Under the pieces are notes generated by a model that was given only the letters and a program-made list of their open reading frames with translations, had not been told where the DNA came from and did not search any database. A program made the position numbers and the translations under genes. Positions 1 to 10,725 of a DNA stretch of 64,000 bases are shown one piece after another. This stretch comes from Chamaea fasciata (Eukaryota > Chordata > Aves > Passeriformes > Sylviidae): positions 27,052,522-27,116,521 of the forward strand of contig JARCOQ010000006.1 in assembly GCA_029207755.1 (NCBI GenBank), given 5' to 3'. How positions within the stretch are numbered: position 1 is the first letter of the stretch; every line of letters begins with the position of its first letter.

Positions 1-1052
1 AACCAAATCTGCAGTGATTCTTCTCTGGATCTGTGCCTGGAATGCATACAGTCTTTTTCTAGTTAATCCTGTTTTTCTGAATTTACAAAATAAACAAGTA
101 TTAAGTTAATGGTTTTGTAAACCCCTTTCCACATCCAGCCAAGCTTGAGAGGCTTTCCCAGGCAGGTATCACAGGTTGGAGGCCAGTAAGGGTGCTGTAT
201 TTATCTGGGAAAAAGAGGTGAAGGAACGAAGACCCTTCCAAAGTTGATCTGAAAACCCTCCTGGGAGCTCTGGGGTTTAAACCAGAAGAGAAGGGAGGAA
301 GAGCATGGATTCTCATTTTTATTTCCCACCTGTGCTGTCACCCTTGCAGACCAGTTGCATAGTTTCCGTGGATATAGGCACTGCTTCCCACCAGTGCATT
401 CCCTGCCAGGATGAAGTTGCCCATTGCTGGGTCTCACTCCACCATGGAGCCTGAACTGGTTCCTGTGCCACTCTGCCTGGGGTGCTTAAAGACTTTGACA
501 TTTGTTTTGCTAGTAGTTGCATCTAAAGGTGTTCACCGAAGATAGGTGGGCCCTGCCATACTGGTCAAAAAAGAGGAGGAAGGCTGCTTCCAGTAAACTC
601 TGTGGCTGGAGAAGAGGCCGTTTAACGAGTCATCTTATCTGAGGGAGAGCAGAGAACAAAAGTGCTTCTCTGGGGGCCCTTTCTTTATCTTGTCCTACCC
701 AGGTGAATCTTTCCCACAGGCACTCTTGGATAGTGCTAACTGGGAAGGGCTATTTTCCTCCACCCCAAGTTATTTCTGTGGTAGTCCAGAGATGATAATG
801 AAGAAGAGTCTTAACTGAGAAGTGCCAAAATTATAAATGGCATAAAGGAAAAAATCCTTTCATTCTTCTTTGACAGGCATGAAGTTTTGGAGTCAGCATC
901 TGTTGAGCCCAGGGTTGTGCTTGAAAGTGTTTTCTAATCCCTTTTGTTCTCACCAGGAACACTGCTGGTTCTTCCTTTGTTTTTGATCCCTAAAAATAAG
1001 TAAAGGCATTGAGAGAAGCATTTCTCAGAGACAGAGTCCTAATTGAGTACCT

Positions 1053-1061
1053 ATTTATTTA
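1053..1061 (+). promoter_or_regulatory. AU-rich element in the KIT 3' UTR
   Basis: ATTTATTTA contains two overlapping AUUUA pentamers, the core of class II AU-rich mRNA decay elements. A single copy in AT-rich DNA is weak evidence of function. Confidence 0.3.
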
Positions 1062-1596
1062 CAATGCACTTAAGCACTCTGTAACTTTTACTTTACCAGG
1101 ATTTTGGTTGAGTTTACATGCAATTCAAATGTGTAACTAACCGCCCAAATACAAGGTAATTGTAAATACACACACTGGTAGTATATTTTGGGTTCCATTG
1201 AATACCGCGCTCCTTCTATGACTGTGCATTTGGTTTAATGTTACAGGAATCCGTCTTTCAGAGTTAAATAAAAAATTAGCCATTTGCACTGAACTTAGGC
1301 TGTTGCACCTTTCCAAAGTTAGCCATTTGTTTGGATGCACTCTTAAGCATACTAGTTGTTGAGCATTTTCAGTTTGATGCTATAAAAGCTCTTTTGTAAC
1401 GTGTTGGCTTTTGGAGCAACTGTAGACAAACTCGTTGTTATAGATGTCTCGGTACTTTACAGACACTTAGCTGAAAGAGGTTTGGGGTTTTTTGTTCTTG
1501 AAATTTATATTTTTATAATTTGGGGGGGGTTGAAACTTACTTTGCAATGGCTTGATGTTTTGAATGGGTTTATGCATTGTTTTTGTAAATATGGAA

Positions 1597-1604
1597 ATGT
1601 AGCA
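1597..1604 (+). promoter_or_regulatory. miR-221/222 8-mer target site in the KIT 3' UTR
   Basis: ATGTAGCA is the full complement of the miR-221/222 seed (positions 2-8) plus the A opposite position 1. The preceding A at 1596 also pairs with position 9. KIT is a validated target of these microRNAs in mammals. The site lies about 240 bases before the last polyadenylation signal, in AU-rich surroundings that favour accessibility. Confidence 0.65.
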
Positions 1605-1652
1605 ATAATGTCCTTTTGACTATTCTCAGTCCTTGAGTCTCAAAAATATTTT

Positions 1653-1669
1653 TATATATATATATATAT
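1653..1669. repeat. (TA)n microsatellite
   Basis: About eight TA units lie in an AT-rich part of the KIT 3' UTR, between the miR-221/222 site and the first polyadenylation signal. Confidence 0.85.
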
Positions 1670-1768
1670 GCAAAAAAAATATATGTATAAATATGTAAGT
1701 GTTTGAAAGTTTATGAAACACTTATGGATATGTTGCTCAGTTGTAGAATTGCAGTTAAGAAAAGTTCA

Positions 1769-1774
1769 AATAAA
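1769..1774 (+). terminator. Polyadenylation signal (proximal), KIT
   Basis: Canonical AATAAA on the plus strand, 75 bases before a second copy. It could give a slightly shorter KIT transcript. Confidence 0.5.
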
Positions 1775-1843
1775 TCTGTAAATATGTATTAAAATGTTAC
1801 CAATGTGTACTATGTTAAGACACAATATTTTCATGGATGTCTT

Positions 1844-1849
1844 AATAAA
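1844..1849 (+). terminator. Polyadenylation signal (distal), KIT
   Basis: Canonical AATAAA. Cleavage is expected 10-30 bases downstream, near 1860-1880, which I take as the end of the KIT mRNA. Confidence 0.55.
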
Positions 1850-1880
1850 TTCCTGGGTTGAAGCAAAATCTCAGTGGCTG

Positions 1881-3295
1881 GCCACACACAGGTCAAGTCT
1901 GGCATTCTGAAACACTTTTGCAAATACATGCCAAAAAATGTTATTTGCTATGTAAGTTCTTTACCTGTGAATATGTGGGACAAATACTTGAAAATTTCAA
2001 TGCAACTTTGTTCTGGAAGAAAATTGCAGTTAGAAGATTGATCTTGTAGAGTGTTGGTGCAGTGTGTATGTCATGGATAGTATTTAAAATGAAGATGTCT
2101 TGATGTTGCTAAGGATATGGTTGCAGAAGCAGTTGGAACAACTCAAAGGCTGCAGGGCTGCTGGATATTCCCCCTTCCTTAAACAAATGGCTCTTGGCCC
2201 CTCTTTCAGGCTGGCACAAGAGCTCGTGCTGGACTGGCCAAGTGCAGCACTGCTGGGAGGCAGCGGGAGATACCTGGGGCTGCTGCAGTGGGACGGGATC
2301 ATAAAGGGGAAGCTTCCCTTGCTTGAGCAGGTACTCTGTCTTAGTGGGAGACCCTCTGATGTAGTTACTCCATGTTTGACATCTGTGACTCCCCTGCTCA
2401 CACTTGTTCCTGTGCTGCCTAAGGGTTTGCCTGGTTGGTATGCGATTTAATAGTAGTTACATAGCCTATAGATCTCTAGAATTACCCTGCTAAAACCCCT
2501 ACTAACTTACATGAGAGACAGACCTCAACTGTTTTGGTCCTTAAACATTTCTGTTCTGTCTGCAGATCACCTTGAAAAACTCCCCTCCTTCAGCTTCTTT
2601 TGTAAAAACGCTTCCTTTTTTTTTTTTTCCTTTTTCTTCCACACAGGTCTTCACTTTGCTTGTTAAAACTAATTAAGGAAATTATAACCTAGTTTTGTCA
2701 GGAGCCATGAGGTACAAGCTTTGTTAGAATTGGCATTGGCATTGTTTTTAATAATGCTCCAGAAGATACCAAGATGGTGTCTGATATGAAACCTTTTTTT
2801 TTTCCTGTCTTGTCCACCCCTCATTCAAGCAGAGTAGAGTTCATACTGAGGGATTCCTGCAGCTGAATTGTACAAATAATTCGTGAATTCTCATTTAGCA
2901 TAGCCAAAGGGGCTATTTTATGTATTTATTTGGTTAGCACATCATTAATTTTATTTTCCTGAAATGTTTCCCATTCTGAAACACCCTAGGGATATTGCAT
3001 CTCTGTTTTCTGAAAAAAAATCTTGCTCCTATTTTCTTATTACAGGGCTCGCAGTGATTACCATCTCCATTCCTGCTCATGGTCAAACAGCCCATTTCCT
3101 TCTGAATTATTTTATTGTGCCAGTTCTAAGCAATAGCTTTCATGGAAAAGTACATATTGACATTTAATATTTATTTTATCTGCCCTTCAAAGCATTATTG
3201 TACCCAGCTATAAAGAGCAACCAGCACCATGTTACCAGCATGGACCATCGGGACCATCATGGACCAGATGTCTGAAGGGAGAGTGCAGAAAACTG
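1881..3295. other. Intergenic, nothing recognised
   Basis: Between the inferred KIT poly(A) site and the first CR1. I see a T-run near 2616-2628 and overlapping chance frames on both strands near 2084-2450, but no known repeat family, splice-bounded exon or RNA gene. Confidence 0.5.
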
Positions 3296-3572
3296 GTTCT
3301 GACTCTTCACACTGGTGCCCAGTGACAGGACCAGGGGCACTGGGCACAGATGGAGATGTGTAAGTGTCCCTCAACATCAGGAAACACCTTTTTTTTTACT
3401 GTAAGGCTGACTAAACACTAGCAGGGATTATCCCAGAGATTGTGAGGTCTCTGTGCTTGGAGATAACCATGTGGACATGGTCCTGGGCAATGGGCTTTAG
3501 GTGTCCCTCCTTAAGCAGGGGAATTGGGCCAGGTGATCTGCATTCCAACCTCAAACCTGTGATTTTGCAATT
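3296..3572 (+). mobile_element. CR1 LINE, 5'-truncated 3' end
   Basis: Plus-strand match to the end of CR1 ORF2 and its 3' UTR. The wording typical of the family appears in order: the segment encoding the conserved 'CPVTGPGALGT'-like stretch, the 'aacatcaggaaacac' block, the 'gagattgtgaggtctctgtgcttggagat' zone, and the 'ggtcctgggcaa...gcaggggaattggg' zone, ending in 'ccaacctcaaacctgtgatt'. CR1 is the dominant LINE of birds and inserts as 5'-truncated copies. This copy is diverged and cannot encode protein. Confidence 0.85.
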
Positions 3573-3822
3573 GGCCAAGGGCCCTTTGGAGAATCTCAGC
3601 TGTAACATGAGCTTGGCCAGAAGTAGAAAAAAAAATCCCCCACTTATGCTGAACATTAGAGAGTGACTTGTCCTCTGTTCACTGTACTGTCTAGAAAAGA
3701 AATTACTTGTAGGTTCTGTGGGAGAGAGAAGATCGTGGAAATGGTAGGGTGTACATGGCGTTAACGATCAGTATCATATGCATCACCAGCACATTTTCTT
3801 TGTTTCTGGTTCTTCTTTACAT

Positions 3823-3859
3823 AGGTCTTTACATAAGGTCTTTATGCAGGTCTTTGGGA
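3823..3859. repeat. Short tandem repeat, three degenerate copies of AGGTCTTTAYR
   Basis: Copies start at 3823, 3836 and 3848, each beginning AGGTCTTT. It is likely a small slippage product. Confidence 0.6.
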
Positions 3860-6810
3860 AGGCAAATGGAGACATAATGTTCCTGGGACAAGTCACCAGG
3901 GAATAAACCTGGACCAAAATGTTCACACTGATCACTGGAGAAGCTGGACAACAGCATCCTTAATTCTAGTGTGTTGTAGGCTGAAAACCAGAGAGTGAAA
4001 TGTTTCTCTCTTGTATATGGATTAGGGAACTTCATACTTGTCCTGTAGGGAGGTCTGAGTCTCAATAGAGGAGAAGGAACAGTTGCACAGACTTTTTAGC
4101 TTCTGGTTTAGAACCTAAGTTGTCACTTTCTACCTAAGTAGAAATGTGATAATCTACTCTGCAGTTCAGTTGAGGCTTCCAGAAACTTCTGTAACTATGA
4201 GTAATGGACCTTCAATTGCCATGTTTCCTGCACACTAATTTCTTAGAAGATTATGCTGTAACTAGTAATTTTCTGTCCAGAAGTTGCTCTGAAGCTATGT
4301 TTCCTGGAAGATTGTCCATATTTCTTAAATTGATTATTATTCACTCTTCTTGGTGAGGATCATCATCTGTCAGTTGCCAGCCAGGCAGCAGAGATTATTT
4401 ACTAGCAGCAATAGCTCCTGTCACTTGATTTTTCTGTCTGTGCCATAGAAGTCATTTTAACTAGGTTGTGACAGGCAGCAGAAACCAGTATACCCCAAAG
4501 GGCCTGCTGGGCTTTGAGTGTGCACTCCCCACTAAGCGCTATCAGCAACATCAGATAAGGGCTTTGCATGGCACATTTAGCGTTATCCAACCATCAGGTC
4601 CCCACACGGGAGGCACAGCATGAGCTTCCCTTATAGACCAGTTAAACATCAGTGTGTAGGACAAGTTACCCCCAGGACTTCCTCTAGCTGCAGAAAGTGC
4701 AAAATTTGTTCATTCTGAGGCGTAGGAGTGCCAGTGGCTGGCTGCTTTTCTGCAAATTATACTGCACGTATTTTTGACCGGTTCAAGTACCATTACTGGG
4801 CAGGGGGTCTTGCTCTTAGTGCATGGTTTTGGGTGGAGCTGGTGTGGCCATCAGAATCCTTCTCTATGGCTTAAAGGGTGCCGGCTTCCAAAGAGAGCTC
4901 CTCTCCTCCCCTCCAGGGGTGTTACCCGGCAACAGAGCCTTTCTGTGCATGTACTACTTGTGCTGTTACTGCCAAGGCATGTGTCCTTCTGGTACTTTTC
5001 CATTCAATAATCAAATAGCAGATTCATAACCCACAGTTCAAGAAATAAAACGAAACAATGTTGAAGCATTAATATTTTAAAATTAAATCAGTTCCTCACA
5101 GCAGTGCAATAAAAAAGTGGCAACCTCACAGATGCTGGTTTTGACGTTTTCTCTTTTGAGTTAAAATAGCAAAGCCGATTGAGACTTCCTTTATGAGATG
5201 AAAGCCTATTTGTATTTTCCCCTTCAGCCATTTTTCATTCCAAAGCTGTTTGCATTTTTCTTCTTTTTGCTGGGACTAAAGACTAGCTAGTTACTTCCAG
5301 AAACTAGCACTATTTAAAATTTCCCACATTCTTGTGTAACGTATTTTGGGTTTTAAGTCTCTTTGGCCGATAGGATGTCTCTGGGCCAAAGGACCCAGGG
5401 AAGGACTTGTACTAGAAACAACAGATCCAAAGTGGCAAATGCTGCACCAAAAGCAGTAAGTAGCTGCACAACCCCTGCTGTCTGAGGATGGCCTGGAGTT
5501 GCTGCATCGCTAAGAGAAGTGGAAGCCTGTCAAGCGTCTTGGGCTGGATACCAGCACATGGGCACGCCTGGATGCAGCAGAGGAAGAAATATTGGCTTTA
5601 TCCCTTCAGAAGTCAGGCTTGTAAAGATTTCTTCTCTAATCCTGGTGTTTGCAAAGCTTTTTCTTTTGAGGGAAGAGGAAGAAATGACTGGTGTAATACA
5701 TTTTAGCTGTTCAATCTGTAAACACTGACACTAAAAAGCATAATACTGGGGAATTAGGTGTATTTTACAATACCTTCTCTTTTAATAATGAAATGTTTGA
5801 GGAGGATGTTTGTCAGCATCCTTTGAACTATATTGATAAAACAAAGTAGGATAAAATCAGATAGCTTCACTACAAGTAGTTATCTAAATTTTAAAGTTTT
5901 ATTTTTTTCCTTTTAGAGCTTCTAGCATTTTGGAGCATGGAGAAAATATAAAAAAATGAGCTGTACTGATAACCCCTCCCTCCCCAGGAAATTAATAGAA
6001 CACAAGGACTATAATTACATTTCAGAAATCTGTTGTTAAACTACTGGAGACTTCAGAGGCCTGGGACAATACCAGGGAATACCTGAGCCTGGTAATGGGG
6101 AGTTGCCATTCGGAAGTAGGGCGCTGGGTTACTGGGAGGTAGCTCCCACAGGAGCCAGAGGACGTGGCTGACCAGTGCCTTGCTGCATCCCATCTGGCCA
6201 TCGACTGTCAGCTCCCGAGAGATTTCCTGGCCTTTCTCAGACCCCTTTGAACGGCAGCAGTTGTTTTGAGTTTCACATGAAAGGTTGCAGGAAAAAGAAT
6301 GAAACTGATTTGATTTTGGTCACTTAAGTGGAAGAAAAAAACAAAACCATTTTTTTTTTAAACAAAAAAACCATTTTTTCAAGATTCCTCCATTGACTGC
6401 AAGTAGTGTTGCACTGCCTGCACTCTTCTGTGTGTTTCCTTCTGGGAGGCACCAGCAGGATCAAGGCAGCAAGAGCAGTGTGATTCCACCACGGGGATGA
6501 GCATCCCTACCAGCGCTCATCAGACAGCTTCTCTGTGGAGCCACATACGGCACTTCTAGGGTCAAGAAAAACATCTGCACTGTGTCTCACTGGCCCCTTG
6601 CAAGGAAGCCACCAGCACTTTACAGGGCGCAGGAATTTCTCTAGCACTGAGAGGAGTTAACGCAGAGGATTTACTTCCCAGGTAGTCTCTGTTACTCTGT
6701 CAATTAATCCCAGCAGGAAGCATATTATCCGCTTCTTTACAGCCTCTGCCCCAAAGAGCTGGAAGGAACAAAGTATATTTTAGGATCTTATATCATTCTT
6801 TGGATTTGGT

Positions 6811-6895
6811 GGTTTTCTTTATTTGTTTTTGTTTGTTTGTGTTTTTGTTGTTTTTTTGTTTGGTTTTTGGTTGATTTCATTTGTTTCTTTTCTTG
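6811..6895. repeat. T/G-rich low-complexity tract (TTTG/GTTTTT units)
   Basis: A long run of TTTG, GTTTGTTT and GTTTTTG motifs with no higher-order structure. Confidence 0.8.
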
Positions 6896-7606
6896 CTCCT
6901 TTATAAAGTTGCCTTGCCACCCTCAGCTCTTGCTGAGTTCAGTATTTTTGATTTTTCTGTGAAGCAGTACAATACTGGAGAGATCCTGGTTTTAGGCAAA
7001 CTGCTCAAGGCCTCTCTCTAGCAGGAGGAGGCTCAGCTGTCTCTTTGGGCTGTATGTGTTGTGTAGGGCTGTAGCTGCAAAAAGCACTGTCCTGCAGGGA
7101 AATGCAGTGCCAGGGCAGACAGCACTGTTCGACCCAAGCCACTCTGTCCTCTTCTTTGAACAGCTTTAGGAACAAATCTCCTTTTAATCATCTTTGTAAG
7201 CTATTGTTGCAATTACACAGGATCCTGAGGCTGTGTGATAGTCATATGTGCTGATCACCACCCCAGCATTTTTCCAATCACAAGCAATAGATTGATCCAC
7301 CTCCTTGGGATCACAGCGGCGCTGTCAGCTCTGCCCCGAGCAATGCCTGCATGAACAACCATGTGACAGTGGTTTGGACCGGCTCTTGTCATTTGTTCAA
7401 AGCAAAAACATTCCCCCCTGAAAAGAAGGAGAGGAGGGAAAGGAGGGCTGAAGAAGAACCATGTTTTATCATGCTTCTCATGGCAGTAAAATAATTCAGA
7501 CTGAAAACATACCTGCTTCGTTACACTTTGCCCTTTGTTCAGAGTTAGAGAGAGAAAAATGAGGGTCTTGATAGAAGGTCGAAGTATTTTGCATTATACA
7601 TTACAG

Positions 7607-7713
7607 GATCATTAATAATGTAGTTACAAATGATGAAGAAAATACTTGTAAACCTGTTAATACCTGATCATTAATAATGTTGTTACAAGTGATGAAGAAA
7701 ATACCTGTTAACC
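7607..7713. repeat. Tandem duplication, 59-bp unit, two copies
   Basis: Copy 1 starts at 7607 and copy 2 at 7666, both with GATCATTAATAATG. They share the following 'gttacaa.tgatgaagaaaatac.tgt' segment with a few substitutions. Copy 2 decays after about 48 bases. Confidence 0.85.
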
Positions 7714-8703
7714 AGCTGGAAAGTAAGAATTTTAATGCTTTCATTTACCATTGAGTAATTGGACAGTCCAAGGAACCACTTATATCACAAGAGAAAATAT
7801 TTTTAGAAATAAAATCACCGAGGATGTTTCCTGGCCTGATGCCTACACGTCTGGTAGAGTAACACATGTGGCTGGTGTTGCCAGCCCAGAGAGCATGTGC
7901 AGATTCATCATCTTTTCAAGATTTTTTTCTTCTGGTATCAAAAGCCTCTCAGAAGCAGAGCCTGATTTATGCCCAGGCCCATGGATATGGACAAATTAAA
8001 ACTGTGGACAAGTGTCTGCACCCCTTGCCTGCCGACCCAAGCCTTACCCTCCCAGTCAAGAACAGGTAGGAAGAAGCTGTAGTTTTATACATGAGCGTAG
8101 CCAGTCCTAGAGCAAAGATGGCACAGAGAACCACAGACTCTCCTTGTGCTGTTCTATGAGATCATTACAGTCATATGATGAGCTATCTAGATTGTTTGGC
8201 ACCCAAATTGTAATCTGTGGTTACATACAAGCCTAACCACAGCAATACCTGCAAATATGGTTAAAGCTGATCTACAGCATATTAGCTGGAGAAAGAAATG
8301 TATCTGCTCCTTTGCACAAGGAACTTGAACAAAAACTGTTTTGTTTCTCCTCCATGATGAAAAAACAGCCTCTGGGGCTCAGGGCTAGTTTTAGAAAACA
8401 GGCTAAAACCTGCTTCCTACCACTGAAGCATTATTATCCTCTGGGATGCTTTCCTCCAGTAAAGACTAAATAGCTCAACCATCAAGTAGTTAGCTATTTT
8501 AAATTAAAACGAGTAATTTTTCTGGTGGCGTATTAAACATGAATTGCACACTACCGCACATTTTTCTAGGTTCAAATTCGTATCAAAATATGAAGTTGTT
8601 CAATGCATCAAAAAGTGGGGAGGAGAGGAAGCAGGAAAGCCAAGCTTTGTGGTGTCAGAGCTGACTGGCTGGGCTGAGGCTGTCAGGATGCTGCGGTGCT
8701 GAT
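7714..8703. other. Intergenic, nothing recognised
   Basis: Unique-looking sequence between the 59-bp duplication and the minus-strand LTR. Open frames (the longest about 80 codons near 7751-8069) do not resemble known proteins and lack convincing splice sites. Confidence 0.5.
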
Positions 8704-9155
8704 ATGTCTCTCGCCCCGGCACCACAGCAAGCAAGGTACAGTCCAGTGATAGATATCACCTTCCTGATCCTGTGGGTCTTGGTTAGACATCAGGAGATTG
8801 CTGGTGATTGCAGGAGAAAGAAAGAGGGACTCTGCAAAGGGTTCGCCCAACTGGGTTTACTGCTCCCACAGGGGAGACAACTGAAGCCCAAGGTGTCTGC
8901 CTCAGCAGAGCCAAGAGCACCCCAAAACAGTAACTTTTGTTTGGGAGTGGAACTAGGGGATGGGTTCAGCCAAGGCCCAATCAGGAGAAACAAAGGAGTG
9001 GCTCTGAACATAATAGACAGTCACAGCACCAAACCACAGGGAGGTAGGAGGGGGAAGCCAGGATCCTGACCCATCACTCCAGGCTCTCCCTGGAACTTTC
9101 CAGACGCAGGGAGAGGCCCCGAAGTGACAGACAGGACCCGGCAGTTACATAACAT
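8704..9155 (-). mobile_element. Probable solo LTR of an avian endogenous retrovirus
   Basis: Read on the minus strand, the element starts TGTTATGTAAC and ends GGCGAGAGACA, giving the TG...CA termini expected of an LTR. The same five bases, CTGAT, flank it at 8699-8703 and 9156-9160, consistent with a target-site duplication, though one extra base lies outside each TG/CA terminus. An AGTAAA polyadenylation-like signal occurs within it. No internal retroviral genes flank it, so it is best read as a recombined solo LTR. The family is not identified, and the 121-codon frame across it is a chance frame. Confidence 0.55.
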
Positions 9156-10242
9156 CTGATTGACAGGTAATTGTAGCAGGGAAGAAACCAAGGGGGTACA
9201 TGGAATAAACGATTACAGAGAACAACATGTGAATAAAACAGGAGTACATCAAGAGAAACCAAAAAACGCACCACCACATCAGGGGACAGTTGTACCTGCT
9301 GTGAAATCCAGTGTAGCTGGAGGTCATTCCTTCAGTCGAGAGGCCAAGACAGACTTTTTGCAATGTCACATGAAAGGGAAAGGCTAGACAGCAGCACTTT
9401 GTAGGAGTGAAGGAGCCCTGCACCAAGGCTGAGTTTTAAGAGCCGTACTGAGAATGTGGTGTCAGCTGCTCCAGGGGAGGTTGGAAACAAGTGGTCCATC
9501 ACCTGCACCTCGGGAATGGCTGCCTCAGGGCAGGGATGTATCTTCTTAGCCCAAAGCTGTGACCAATATTTGGTACTCTGCACCACAAGGCTGGATATTT
9601 CTTCTTATTTTCCATCCTACCCAGTGTCATGGTGAATATTTGTTTTTCTCTTCCACTACATTTCTTTTTTAAGAGCCCAAAAGTAAGAGAAGCCTTCTTC
9701 AAAAGAAAATGAGTCAAGTATTTTCCTACTTCCCTATGCAGCGTTGTGCAGACTTGATGCAGTTGGTAATGAGGTTCCAGGTCATTTCTTATTTTGGGTA
9801 CCATCTGCTGCAATGGGAAGTAACAACCAAATGTATTTTATAAACACCATATGAATATGGTTCATTTTGTCTAATAATGTCCAAAACCTCTCTCCTGACT
9901 AAGTATATGCTGAACTTGAAAAGAGCATTCCTGAACATCCGTAAAGCTTCAGAAAGTCTATCACTTCCAAGCAGACAGACTCAATATAATTCTTTTGAAA
10001 TAGATGTTAGCATTTTACCCCAAGTGTAGAAAGTGGGCTCTACAGGGCTGTTGTGACAGCCAGCTCTAGGTCTATGCATCATGACTTATGCATATTATGC
10101 ATATTATGACATGACTATGCATGACAGACTAACCATGAAGACTTTACAAGAAGAAGAAGAAATACTTTGGAATTTGCATTATTCTTGTTCTGGATTGTAG
10201 TATAGGATGTGCACAAAGTATTCTATCACCATCTTCAAGGAC
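9156..10242. other. Intergenic between two LTR-like elements, nothing recognised
   Basis: About 1.1 kb with several overlapping minus-strand frames of 70-105 codons and no retroviral gag, pol or env resemblance. A short imperfect repeat of ATTATGCAT-type words occurs at 10085-10125. The two flanking LTRs are in opposite orientation, so this is not the interior of a provirus. Confidence 0.5.
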
Positions 10243-10725
10243 TGTTGAATCCAGGTGGGGCAGTGTTTTCCCAGACCCCCTCCCTCTGGGCCATTATCTT
10301 CTGTTAATGGCCCATCAGATGCCTTGCCCATGACTCACAGATAACTCCCTCCAGGAGCTATCTCTGTTTAATGGACCATCAAGGACCCCCTGCATGACCC
10401 ATCATGCCATTGTGAGATGCTCCGCCCAGGGGGAGGAACAAAACATTCTCACCTGGATATAATCTGGGGTTTAGGACAGTACAGGGGACCCTTACCCACT
10501 GGATTCCCAGAGGACCAGAGCTACCAGACCTTTCTACAGGATCACTGCTTCAGGAAGACCACCTCATCTGGACTGCTTCCATCACTCTGCTCAGGTTGTA
10601 TTCTGACTCTGTCAGTGGTCTTTTGTATTATTGCATCTATTTTATTTTATTTTCTTTCCTTTCTTCCTATTAAATTGTATCTCTGACTTGGAGCCTCTCA
10701 TTTGTTTTGCTTTCAAACCACTACA
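10243..10725 (+). mobile_element. Solo LTR of an endogenous retrovirus (ERVL-like, approximate ends)
   Basis: The layout is that of an avian LTR: a probable TG start near 10243, a TATAAT-like promoter box at 10458-10463, a pyrimidine-rich 3' part with repeated TTTTATT words, an ATTAAA polyadenylation signal at 10669-10674, then 'tctctgactt ggagcctctca', and an end in 'gctttcaaaccactaca'. That 3' part matches the usual wording of bird ERVL LTR ends. No target-site duplication could be fixed, so the borders are approximate. No internal coding region is present. Confidence 0.65.

Larger units (their letters stand above)
1..1875 (+). other. KIT: Distal 3' UTR of KIT (partial, 5' part lies left of the window)
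   Basis: This is an AT-rich stretch with no long open frame, ending in two AATAAA signals (1769-1774 and 1844-1849). It holds a perfect 8-mer match to the miR-221/222 seed at 1597-1604, an ATTTATTTA AU-rich element at 1053-1061 and a (TA)n run at 1653-1669. KIT encodes the stem cell factor receptor tyrosine kinase, and miR-221/222 repression of KIT through its 3' UTR is established. Assignment rests on synteny and strand: KDR lies at the other end on the opposite strand, as in the conserved PDGFRA-KIT-KDR cluster. No KIT coding sequence is in the window, so the identity is inference, though well supported. The 3' end is placed just after the second signal; a longer isoform cannot be excluded. 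Confidence 0.72.
3573..7606. other. Intergenic, only low-complexity DNA recognised
   Basis: No gene or interspersed repeat was identified. It contains a three-copy 12-13 base repeat at 3823-3859 and a T/G-rich low-complexity tract at 6811-6895. Open frames up to about 80 codons show no family resemblance. Confidence 0.5.

Noticed and set aside
1137..1340. Minus-strand frame in the KIT 3' UTR
   Set aside because: It is antisense to the inferred UTR, short and without similarity.
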